Of a stretch of DNA of 64,000 nt, positions 33,424 to 44,224 are shown one piece after another. A model generated the notes under the pieces. The model made no database searches. It was not told the DNA's origin and was given only the letters and a program-made list of their open reading frames with translations. The DNA lies in assembly GCA_049999765.1 (NCBI GenBank), contig JBNGIQ010008820.1:1-64000 (forward strand), in the 5' to 3' direction. Origin of the DNA: Phaeoceros laevis. Its lineage: Eukaryota; Anthocerotophyta; Anthocerotopsida; Notothyladales. The position numbers and the translations under genes were made by a program. The first letter of the stretch is position 1; each line of letters starts with the position of its first letter.

Positions 33424-33545
33424 CGATAAGGAGGCCTTGTGTGGGCAGAGCGAGAAGGTGGCCGTCGCATATGCATTCCTGCTGCAAATGGCAGATTTAC
33501 GGGTTTTTCCTGTTAAGTTTTGCAAAGGGATACAATGGCAATAGA
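33419..33545 (+). pseudogene. Frameshifted DYW-domain relic
   Basis: One frame away from the upstream PPR stop, 41 codons read HDDKEALCGQSEKVAVAYAF and onward. This matches the start of the DYW domain of the paralogue (DDEKEDSLCGHSEKLAIAHA). The active-site HSE has become QSE and similarity fades before the CxxCH region. Confidence 0.75.
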
Positions 33546-34447
33546 ATCAAGAGGCTTGAATGGCCTTTTTTTCTGCACGCTCGTCGAAGTTTAGGACATG
33601 GTGACAAATTGTGACTTGATCCCAAGAATTGATATCTTACTCGACTTGGATGGTCCTTCCTGAGATGCTATGGTGCAACTAAGGTAAAGGAGACTTTGAA
33701 CGAACACAGTTCTACCGAACATTCTACGAGGCAACAGGTAACCGGTGGGTAGAGCTTCTCGACGAAGGAAGGAATAGATCTACAGTCGGTCTTCCAAGGA
33801 AATGGACGTCGAAAATGCATGGAAACCCCTACCACACTAGTCTCCGACTTTCCTAACTTACCAGCTTGAAAACGCTTTTTACAGTAGTGAAGCGCTGATA
33901 GACGACAGATGGAGGCGCGAGCTGGCATGTCCTGGAAACAAGGTTCGTAGGAATCGGTAGCTGCGATAGAAGCAGCCGTGTATAAAAAAGGTTCGTGTCA
34001 CCATTTGCTCCTTCGCCCGCTCTTGCACGCAGCTCCTCGAGTACGCGTCAAGGCGCAGCTGCCATTGACACCTCCATCCCGCCCTACGCAGAATTAAGCC
34101 TTTCCTGCTCTCCTTTTCCTCGCCCCTTGCATCTTAGCTGAACAATCTCGTGTCATCTGCTGCGCGGAAGAAACCCTCTGCTTCACCGTCCACTCCGTAC
34201 ATCAGCTTGCCGCTGCTGATCTGCAGAGGAGAGAATTCCGCTTTTTGTTGTGCAGATTTTGAGGTCAGCACCCGATTCTCCGTAGCACAAAACAAGAGAA
34301 GTAGATCAAGCTTCAGCACACTGGCTTGGGCGCCTGGAATTTTTCCCCGGTTCGTGTTGAGACCGGATCTGGTATTGCCAGCTCTGGTGCAAGGTTGAAG
34401 CCTAGTACAGGTCGAGGGGCACAGAAGGAAAGGCCGGACGTGGAAAA
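33546..34447. other. Intergenic, upstream of VAMP72
   Basis: No supported gene. The last 350 bp are pyrimidine-rich with short upstream frames, typical of a plant promoter and leader. Confidence 0.45.
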
Positions 34448-35701
34448 ATGGGGCAGCAATCTCTGATATACAGTTTTGTGGCACGAGGCACCATCGTGCT
34501 GGCGGAGTACACTGCTTTTTCCGGGAACTTCAGTACTGTGGCTATTCAGTGCTTGCAGAAGCTTCCTGCCAACAACAACAAGTTCACGTATAGCTGTGAC
34601 CGGCACACTTTCAACTATCTCGTGGAGGAGGGGTTTAGTATGTTTCCAGCTATGCGCTGTTACAGAGAGTGTAGCTTCATGTTGTGGAAATGGAGGCCAA
34701 TACCGTGGAAGCTAGCTGATGCCTGGAATTGTCCGCCTTGCAGCTTATCTCGTGGTTGCTGATGAAGAATATGGAAGGCAGATTCCTTTTGCGTTTTTGG
34801 AACGTGTCAAGGAAGATTTCAAGCGCAAGTTTGGGGGAGGAAAGGCCGACACTGCTATTGCTCACAGCCTCGACAAGGAGTTTGGGTACTTGGGTGCCTG
34901 ACATGTTTCAGAGCTGCTTATTACTGGCTCGTTAAAACGGTCAGTGTTTTGATTGTATCTGCCTTGAATTCCCTTAGGCCCAAGCTGAAAGAGCACATGC
35001 AGTACTGCGTGGATCACCCTGAGGAAATGAACAAGATCACTAAGATCAAAGCTCAAGTATCGGAGGTCAAGGGTATCATGATGGACAACATTGAGAAGGT
35101 GAGTTGGCGGTTGGAGCTATGTCTGCTATTGTCGGATGTTCTCTTTATGTTTTATATTGGCCCTGCTTTTGCACTCAGACGGGCGTGGTTTAGTGAACTT
35201 GCAGTTGAAATGTAGGTATTTCGTTTCTGTTCTTTGAAGTCGTTCTCTATGTTCGGATGCACAGGTTCTGGACCGTGGTGAAAAGATTGAGCTTTTGGTG
35301 GACAAGACAGAGAATCTTCGTTTTCAGGTATTTGATTCCGACGGATGAGTTTAACATGCTTAACTAACAACGAGTAAGGCTGAATTCTTGTGTGACCACA
35401 TCCAGGGAGAATATTGCATGCAGTTTTTACTCTGTCCTGCACTTTCTTTTATGGGTGGACCACAGATAACATTGCAGTATTCCATGGTTCTCTCTCTTTC
35501 TTGAGTGAATCAAATCACAACTTTTGAAGCCAATCTGTTCACCCGCAGGCTGACAATTTTCAGAGGCAAGGCCGGCAGCTTCGCAGGAAGATGTGGTTCC
35601 AGAATATGAAGGTCAAGCTGATTGTGCTGGGCATCCTCGTCGCTCTTGCTCTCATTATCTGGCTTTCTATCTGTAAGGGTTTCAATTGCAACAAGAAGTG
35701 A
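34448..35701 (+). CDS. VAMP72: VAMP72-type longin R-SNARE
   Basis: A vesicle R-SNARE for secretion and plasma-membrane or endosome fusion. Exons 34448-34637, 34744-34885, 34978-35098, 35265-35327 and 35549-35701 give 222 aa, the usual size. The N-terminal longin domain starts [20 protein letters not shown] and includes [15 protein letters not shown] and [15 protein letters not shown]. The SNARE motif ([20 protein letters not shown], then [18 protein letters not shown]) has the central zero-layer Arg in VLDRGEK. A C-terminal anchor ([20 protein letters not shown]) is followed by a short basic tail. Wording is close to Arabidopsis VAMP721/722. The second exon begins within what looks like intron to a simple reading-frame scan, so the gene appears as several short open frames. 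Confidence 0.95.
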
Positions 35702-36966
35702 AGACAGATAGCAAGACAATTGGCGTTCGCAAGTTGCTACTCCTTGTCACCGAAGCTTCAAGCATCGCAGAGTGCAGACCTTTGTTCATAGCTGCGGCAC
35801 TTTCAGAGTGAAGAAGGTGATTGTTTTAGGCCTACTTAACAGTAAGCTGCAGGCAGCTACTGTTGGTCGGTGGAACTTACTTTGCAGAGGGTTGCCCCAG
35901 ACCTTTTTTGTTAATGTTCTTCTCCGCTGAGGAGTTGCCAAGTGCAGATGAGGGGTGGTGGCTGTCGTTGATTGTTTCCGAACGATCACACTCACTTCGT
36001 ATTGTCAGCTAGAGCAGGCAAATGGGCGCAGTAGCTGCGCCTCCTCAGATTAGTCACAGCTTCTTACGCTGTTGAGTGTCTATTTTTGTTCAGGGGTCGT
36101 CTGTAGAGTGTAGGTTGCTCCTTTTCCTGGACCTGCTTCACGTAGCTCTTCATCTCCTGTCTTGTATACATACATGTAACCTCTTTCCATCACTCGGGGC
36201 AACAAACTACTCTAACTGATCGTGTCGTAGGATGTCTTTTCAACTCTGTGAGATACTGGGTCTGCGATTAGTAGCTGAAGTGAACAGACCTGAAGGTGAA
36301 TCGTTTCCTGAAAACCGTTGCCGTTTCCATTCGTTGGTTTTGTGCTGTAAGACCCGTTCAGCCTCTTAAGCACAGTTCGGCCTCTTAAGCACATTAGACT
36401 ACTTGAGAAATTTCCATTTGAGCGACCTCCCAGAGGAGGAGAAAGAAGAGCCTGACTCTGACGCGTCAACAGCTCAGAAAACAGACAACGATGACGACGA
36501 TAGCAAGCCCACTTGAGTCCACAACCAGAAAGAGAAGATGTGAAGACACTGTTGCCAAAGGAGTCACCAGTAAAGTGAACTTGGTGAACGCGCATAAGCG
36601 GACGAGAAGTGAACCGAAGGCTTCAACACAAGGATCGGCAATTGATCTCAAACCTGTGCAGAGATATGCAGCAGGATCGATAGGGAAAGTGGTTGGGGAT
36701 TAGCAGGGTTACCTAACTGTGTAGTCTATAACAGATGTACCCTTCCCGGTTAATCGTGAAAGTTCAAAATTAATCATCAAGGGCTGATGAAATAAAGACT
36801 AATATCCCTCTGCAAAATGCAAATGACGTTTTTTGGTTTTGGCGGGAACGAAAAAACGCATTCGAAACCTGCCGCCTGTGAAATTGTGAGTGCTAGCACG
36901 CTATGGAGCATTTCTGTGAGTGGGCAATTGCATTCCAGCCAGCTCTCGCTCTCATAAATCCTGCAG
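35702..36966. other. Intergenic; one unassigned acidic reading at about 36377-36523
   Basis: A plus-strand frame reads LLSTLDYLRNFHLSDLPEEE followed by an Asp/Glu-rich stretch and a stop at 36523. No ATG and no partner exon were found, so it may be a relic or chance. An adjacent frame (36491-36703) is Lys/Arg-rich. A short duplication (cctcttaagcacagttcggcctcttaagcac) sits at 36362-36392. Confidence 0.3.
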
Positions 36967-39900
36967 ATGGAGGGTTTGTGCGCCGTTTGCGGCGGGTTGG
37001 GGGCTTTCAAGCCCGATGACGATGGCAATGAAAGATATGTCAAAGGCGATGACTGCCTCGGTAGACTGTCCACCTCCACCTCCGCAGTGTTCGTCATATT
37101 GGATGAACGGCTCAGCTCGTTGTCCTGAAACTTTTCTTTTGGGCTTGTCCTTAAGCATCTGCTCTTTCCGGTTTGTTGTTGGCTGATTCTTCACGGTGCT
37201 TTCCAGAAAATCTCAAGAACTTGCAACGCTATATGCGTCGAGACAATCCAGAGACCCGGGATGTGTTCTTTGAGCTAGGGAAGTGGAATATTGTTCGCCA
37301 CGATTTGGTACCGATAATCTTAGCCTACCGTGCTGACGACGAGCTTGTTCTCAATGCCGGTAAGCAGAGGCCTTAGTTTCTCTCTTGGCAAAGTCAATGG
37401 AGGGTTTGGTCTTTACGCATTAGGGGCCTGATGTTACTTACACCTGCCAGTGAAGGTGATGATATTTCTGACCATGCCTACCGACGCTACCTCCAACAAT
37501 GTACCTTTGCAATTCGAGTACCTGCGAGGCTTCAAGGATGCATTCTTGGAGCAAGATGCGATCGGTGTGATAGTCACTCACCTTGAGCGGCCTTTGGAGC
37601 ATCTCGACAGGTAAGAGATGGCTTTTTCCACAATCGGTGATAGCCTACTAAGTTTTCCTGTATGTGGAGCTGGTTCAGGCAAGGTTTCCCGACATGGTTT
37701 TGGGAAGGATGCAGGGCTGCACTCCTGATCACCAACATTATGTTGTTTTGGTGGCAGTGGGGCCACCACAGAAGATGACTGGAAGCTTGTCCAGCTGATG
37801 CTCACCCTTTTTCGGAATCTTCTAAGTATTTGCGATCCGCCTCAACAGCAGCAAATGGCTGCTTCGAATCCACAGTTGCAATACTTGAAGGATGAGCTTT
37901 TGGAACGGTTGTTCCGTGAGAATGTGCTCGATATATTGTTGGCCCTAGTGCAGCACATGGGTGGCTCTAGAGCGTTTCTTAGACATGACAACTTGCTCAT
38001 GGTGGAAATATTCCACTACATTTTCTGGGGCCAACAACCTGGGACACTAGCTTCAATGGAAAAGGTACCACCAACAGTTATAAAGCATGTGAAGCTATAT
38101 GCACATTCATGAAGTACATGGCAAGACAGTAGCTTACTTAGTCATTGTTTTTGCTTGTAGGTTGAGAAGCAAGCATCAACCTCATCAGGAGTGCTACGCG
38201 CACTGAGGGAAAAAGAGAAGGAACAGCGCAGAAGAAAAAGCAATTTAAAACGTTGTCGTTCTGCAAGATTTGAAGGGACATATAGTCAAATAGGTCAGGT
38301 ATGAGCTGCATCACCACCCCCACACCTCAGCCATTCCTCACGAGCTTACGGTAACTGGGACCAACACCTGGGCTCCTCCTACTACTGGAATTTTCAGGAT
38401 GGTTCAAAAGGTATGTTGAGGGATCCATTTCAGTCACCACTTGAGAGCATGATGAGGAGACCACAAGTAAGGCGGGGTCCAGTGAAAAAGGTTGCACAAG
38501 ATGAGCACCACTCGCAAACTTGCAATGCAGATCTGCTTGCACATTTGAAGGATTTTGCAGACCAGTTTGTCGCAAGTGGCTACAACAGTAGGCCTCCATC
38601 GCCCCTCAGCTTGATGTCTATGATATGTATGCTAACTGAAGCAAGCCATCTGAGAGTATTGCAACAGTCCTGATGCAGGCAGTGAAAGAAGACATACGGA
38701 GAGAACGATCCGGCCTCCAGGCTTCGGACATTCTTACTTTCTTTCAAGTTGCCGAGTTCTTCACTTCCTACCACTATGCCAAGCAATCGATCAGGCAGGT
38801 ACATAGCCAGATTTCAACTTGAGGTTGTATTGGACTTCAGATAACTGCTTCGCCACCTTTAAAATGAGGACTCTTGTCTTGTAGAAGCAAATGAAGTCCA
38901 AAGCAATCTCAGAGGAAATAATCCCTTCACATGGAGAGCACTGTGGTCCTATTGCTGCCACAATGGATGAGGACATGTTCACTTTGGTCATATCGAAGTG
39001 GAATGAATATGCTGAATCTGGGAAGGACGTCAGCAACTGGAAGTCGGTGAATACTGCTGGAGCTTTGCTTAAGGGCATGGTAAGCCACTGTACACCTTCG
39101 CTTGGATTTCCCCACTACAGGGTGAAACTGTCATAGACCTTGGTGATTGGAATCAGTTCAGTTTGATGGCGTCTTATAGTGCCCCATCTGCAGATCCGCA
39201 TGTTGGATAATATCCTAAAGACTGTGAGTCCAGAGACTAAAGAAGGGCAGCGGGAAATTCGTGTAGCACGAATTCTCCTGTACAAGGTCTTTTATGATCA
39301 GACAGAACATGGAATTTTAAATTTTCTTCTGCAACTTCTGAAGTCCTTTGACATTCACAAGCAGCCTCGAAGGTATTTGACTCGGTTTTCATTATCTTCA
39401 TCATCTTTTACAAGGTTTACTCTTTTACAGGAGCTCAGTAGACTTGCTTGCTTTTATATGCAGGCACTTAACGGACTTGGTGGAAACGACACACGTTGTA
39501 CTCCGGCTGCTGGAAAGCCTCACTGAGGAAGACGGTGCTGTGCGGGTAACATGTTGCAGTAACATAGACCCATTACCCCGTTAGTCTCAGGAGAACATAA
39601 CAAAGCTGGCAGCACCAAGTGTAACAGGTTGCTAACCTGTTCGTGTTAATTACAGGTGATCACCAAGGCACGAAATCTCAGTAAGAGAGGGAAAAAGCAA
39701 GGTGGATCAGTTGATCATGGAGATGAATCTTCACAGGTACCGAAAGAGCAAAGCAAAGGTGTTGCAGAGGATCAGCAACAAGATCTGGGCGTTGAGAACC
39801 AGCCTACTGGGCAAGCTGTAGATGGGGCTGCAGAGGTCAACTTGGAGGACATCCCAGGAGATAATGTGGCTGACGCAGGCTTGCAGTTAGTTATTCCAGC

Positions 39901-41941
39901 AGCTGTTACCACAGCTGAAACTGTGGAAGAGGAGAAACCCAAGGTTAAGGAGGTCAGCCTCGACGTTAAAAAGTTCGCAGGAAGGTTTGCAGACAACGCA
40001 GTTATTCGAAATTACTGCTGGCTTTTGAAGCATTACAAGGACAACTCGCCTGCAACAAATCACTACATCCTGCGAATGCTACAGCGAATATGCAATGACA
40101 ATGTTCTTGAACCGCTGCTGTACCAGGTCGGATCGGTTCAAACTCCTACTTTTCAGTTGGTTTGCTCTTGTTTTGAGACAAATGACACTTTGTTGCCGCT
40201 CGCTGACTGGCTCTAGTTGGTTGGTTGTCGCAGATCTCAGTGCTACGGATTTTCCATGAGATACTCTCAGACGGCATGGTCCAAACTGCAGAAGAATATC
40301 GAGCCCTGCGCGAGTTCCTCACCAGGGTCGTCAGGAATGTGTTCAAGAAGTTGACGGAGCAGCCCATTATGTTCGTGGAATTGCTGTTCTGGAAGACTCG
40401 TGGAGAATGCCACAATATAACTGCCAACCACATGCTGAACAAAATAGGACAGGACAGAAGAAGTTTAAAACGAAGCCGAGAAACTTATGATGCTCTGGGA
40501 GATGATGAAGCGGATGTTGTTCCTGGTACAAGTGATGGGATCTCGAGTAAAAGGCGGCGGGAAGCAATTGATGACGCATTGGGTGAGGATGAGCATAGTG
40601 ATGTTGCAGAAAACACAAAACAAGCCAAGCAATCTCTTGGCGATGCTTTGGGAGATGGAGACCTGGAGGCAGGCATCGAGACTGAAGAAGTCAATACGTA
40701 CGTATCTTTGCTGAAATTCTCATCTGTCTGCATTTTGGCTGCCTGGAGCTCGTGACTAAGCGGGGAATGTCATGCAGGTGGTTGGAAGACCTGAGAGAGG
40801 GGACCGTGAAATCCAAACAGCCCAAAAGAAGGGGAAGGAGTGGCCCTTTCACCGAGGAGCAGGAAGAGCGTATCAAAGACCTGTTTGAGCAGTGGGTTAT
40901 ATCAGACAAATTCGTGATCTTGCAGTGCGGTTTTCACCCCTAAAGACAAGCACCTTACCAAGCTTGTTCACTGACTGCCGTACTTGCGCAGGTTCAAGGA
41001 GAAGCGTAGCTGCCTAAAGCTTATAACTGAAGCACTGTGTCCCGAGGGCAGCTTCTCTTCTGCACAGGTTGGGCGCAAGTTAAAGCAGCTAGGCCTTCAA
41101 CGTGACTCCAGATCTGGGAAGAAGGGGCATGAGAATGAAGAGGATGATACTCCTCTGGTGCAGCTTAAGAAAATATCCAATGATGATGGAACGGGGAAAC
41201 GGGGAAGACCCAGAAGGCTGCTGGACCAGAGAAGTCTGGATGCCATCAAAAAATACTCGTCGGAGGCTGACGACTTTCCTCTGTCCAATATTAGAGCGAC
41301 TAGAAGGATTGCCAGGGCAACTGATGAAGACACGAATGAAGACGACGGTGACCCACTCTGGCACAGCTTGAGAATGAAGGCCACAGGAGCTGAGGCAGGA
41401 ACTGATGAAACCAGTGCAGACGAGTGCGTTGTAGTGAGCACTCGCCAACGACAATTTCCTGAAACCAACGACTTTCTGGCCGCCGAGCCAACTGGAATCT
41501 GCCCATCCCTTCGTTCCATTTTAGCACGGAAGAAAAGGCCTAAATCTGGCGCCTGCGGTGCTGACATCGCTCCAAATGGAAGCCCACCCGGTCTGGACGA
41601 CGGAGGCATTGGGTCACCTCGGCCCGCAGCTTCTGAAGTTCTTCGGAGTGTAGCAACTACTGTTGAGGGTCCAGGGCGAACAGAGTTTCCTAAACGGCGA
41701 CGACTAGCAAGGAAAGAGGTAAGAGGCGAAACATTCTCTAGTTAGCCCATGTCAAAGCAAACCTTATATCCTCGATTTCCTGACATTAGCGACTCTATCA
41801 CCTCGTCTGCAGAGCAGTGGTGGTGCCAACCTTTCAGAAGCAGGCACCGATGACCTTACGATTAGCGGTGTGGAGGATTTAGGATCTGAGGCAAGGCAGT
41901 CCCGTCTGACTATAGTCATGTCGGATTCTGACGGCGATTAA
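36967..41941 (+). CDS. TIM: TIMELESS (Tof1/Swi1 family) replication-fork protection protein
   Basis: With TIPIN it stabilises stalled replication forks, couples helicase to polymerase and supports the S-phase checkpoint in the nucleus. Fifteen exons keep phase: 36967-37060, 37207-37359, 37451-37610, 37758-38064, 38161-38298, 38398-38587, 38668-38798, 38885-39079, 39194-39372, 39464-39545, 39656-40126, 40234-40697, 40778-40891, 40992-41718 and 41813-41941, giving 1177 aa. Diagnostic blocks are LQRYMRRDNPETRDVFFELG, KWNIVRHDLVPII, DDWKLVQLVLTLFRN-like DDWKLVQLMLTLFRN, LKRCRSARFEGTYSQ, RNYCWLLKHYKDNS, then in the C-terminal part PFTEEQEERIKDLFEQ and FSSAQVGRKLKQLGL. An acidic low-complexity linker and an acidic end (MSDSDGD) complete it. 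This appears to be the true Timeless type present in plants. Confidence 0.94.
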
Positions 41942-42407
41942 CCTCTCATCCAGCTCCCCGTCAACTTGTACAGTTCTACCTTGTTCAAACTTGTGCATTT
42001 GCAAGGCGAAGGATACCAAAACCTTCGTGTCTTACTGGGTTGAGCAGTACCTCTCACAAGGTATGTGACAATCCTCAGTTGAACCACCGAAGTGGAGAGG
42101 TAGCGTTAGTCATCATCATAAGGACTATGACTGCCAAACCACATACGACATTAGGTAAGTTGGATCTAGGTGTCGCAAATTGGATAATGTCACATCCGTT
42201 CTATAAAAGACAGACTCTAGGATTCTGAGACAAGCTGGTCTTCTGAAAAAATAATGTACAGGGATGTGGGATGCCCAACTCTATATTTGTACAAGCAAGA
42301 GCATCGGAAGGTGCTCTACAAAGTAAATGATTCCTTCGTCTCTTGGTTTATTCTTCGCAAGATACGAGTTACAGACTGCACACAAGGCAAACATCTGTTG
42401 ATCACGA
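41942..42407. other. Convergent intergenic region
   Basis: 3' regions of TIMELESS (plus) and the ABA4 gene (minus). Nothing else is seen. Confidence 0.5.
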
Positions 42408-43543
42408 TTACGGTTGACTGCGATCTTGAAAACCCGATTCAGCCTTCGACTCACGTACCTTGGTGATAATGTGACAGAAGATGCCTATAGGACACATCAT
42501 AAGGCATAAAACCAATGAATGCCTTGTTTCCACATCGTCCCTCAGTCCATCAAGGAAAACTTGCCTGCATTGCATCAAAGTGCACCACTGCATCAGAACC
42601 TCCGACAATCGCTATGTTAATTGTGGACAGGAGAAAAGTAGTTGATTCAGGAAAGCAGCCCACCTGGCAGCAAAGAGATCCACTGCGAGCAAGTGCACCC
42701 AGGCTGAGGCCACTGTCACAGTGTTCGAAAACATTGTGGTGATGCCAGGCAGCTGTGTGCAAAAAATCATCAAACAATGTTCTAAGTCATCTAAACCAAA
42801 ATAGGAATAGGTGGGACTGCCATAGCTGGCAAAGGGATGCCAAACTTGTACCTCGGGCAGCCAATACTTGCTGGAGAACATTAAAGGCAGCGTGTCCGGG
42901 GTGCAGGACATAGCAAATAGGTAGATGTAGAGTGCTCCCAGGACAACAAATGGAAGGCTACTTTCAACAGCCTTCTTGGTCTGCACCGTACACAGGGCAA
43001 CAACCAAGAACGAGGTCAGTGACCACCAGGTCATGCAGTTTGCTCTACTTTTTTCTAATCAGGTGCTAGTCAGTCTGGTTATGCTGGACCTCACACCCTG
43101 CTAAAGAAGGCTGCAAGAAGATTGTACTCACCCATTCCCACTTTGGAGCTATCATCATGAGGGTATACATAGGCACAACAAACGCAGTCGCAAACGTGAA
43201 AAGTGCACCTGCCAGCTCCACAGTTCCCGGTCCTGCAACGGGAACTGCAACAGGAAACACATCTAAGCCACCGGTTTCCGCAACAAAATTGCCATATGCT
43301 GTGGAAAATCTGGATACCTGATGCCACAGCAACAGCCCGGGCCGAGCGCTGACCGGGCATGCCAGCAACTCGCTTCCACAGCTCGTTCCGCCATCTCTCT
43401 GTCTCTGTTGCTCTTTCCAGGAAAAGGCACCTCCTCCTCCTCGAAACGCCTCCGCGATTCACCCGACAGACAGAGCCAGCAAAACCACGACTGCAGGCTA
43501 AAGCTGGTGTTGCTGTCGGAAAGCTGGAGGCCTGAAATTCCAT
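42408..43543 (-). CDS. ABA4: ABA4-like membrane protein, neoxanthin formation
   Basis: ABA4 is the plastid membrane protein needed to convert violaxanthin to neoxanthin, an abscisic-acid precursor. Exons on the minus strand: 43543-43318, 43244-43132, 42980-42852, 42752-42664 and 42564-42408, all in phase, giving 237 aa. Exon 1 is Arg/Ser-rich and looks like a plastid transit peptide. The DUF4281 core follows: VELAGALFTFATAFVVPMYT, LMMIAPKWEW, TKKAVESSLPFVVLGALYIY, CTPDTLPLMFSSKYWLPE, VASAWVHLLAVDLFAARQVF and VETRHSLVLCLMMCPIGIFC, with about four membrane segments. The acceptor of exon 2 could also be 12 nt further on in the same phase. The last 14 codons after IITK differ from flowering plants and may instead be intron. 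Confidence 0.9.
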
Positions 43544-44224
43544 GAGACGGAAGCATTAGTCTAGCTTGCAGCAAGCAAGCGTCGTTCCAACAACAGCGCC
43601 CTAAGGTAGGGCATTGGAGTACCAGATCCTGACAGCGGAGCGTGGAGAGCGCCATCGCACCGGGCCCTGGCCAACATGAGTCTCACTCCCTATAAGAGCT
43701 GTAGAGAACCAAAAGGAAGCCAGACCGCGCTGCACGAAATGTGCCAAAATTGTGGTGACACGAGGCAAGGGGGCACAAGGTTTGCTCCGGTTGCGCCAGT
43801 TTCGCCAAGTTTGAGGACCTGCGTGGATATCACGTGATTCGACGTAGCCTACTTGTAACCTGCCGTGTACGCCAGTGAGGGGACGCCGTGATGACTCGGG
43901 CAGCATGAGCAGATGACGCATTGACGCAATTGATTTCGCCAGCGAGCGAGGGTGTAGGCACATCCAGTGGCGCAAACCCCTTTCCTTCTCACCGGAAAAG
44001 GTGCCACGGGTACTGACAGTTGAGCATATATCCGAAAGCATGGCCATTGTTAGTCTTGTAAGATTTGTACAAATTCGTTCTAGAATCGTTGCTGTGAATT
44101 GTGTAGCAAACAAAACACTGGTCTGGTCTGGCCTGGCCCGGCTACTGTTCTTCTGCTGATACTGGCTATGGCAGAAATGGTGCAAAAATGCTGTGGTGCC
44201 GCAGGAAGTCTTCAACTAGGCTAC
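43544..44224. other. Intergenic between ABA4 and the BTB gene
   Basis: Upstream region of ABA4 and 3' region of the BTB gene, both on the minus strand. A 204-codon open frame (43601-44215, minus) has no recognisable feature and is treated as chance. Confidence 0.45.

Noticed and set aside
43601-44215. 204-codon minus-strand open frame next to the BTB gene
   Set aside because: No motif or family feature; lies in the 3' region of the BTB gene.
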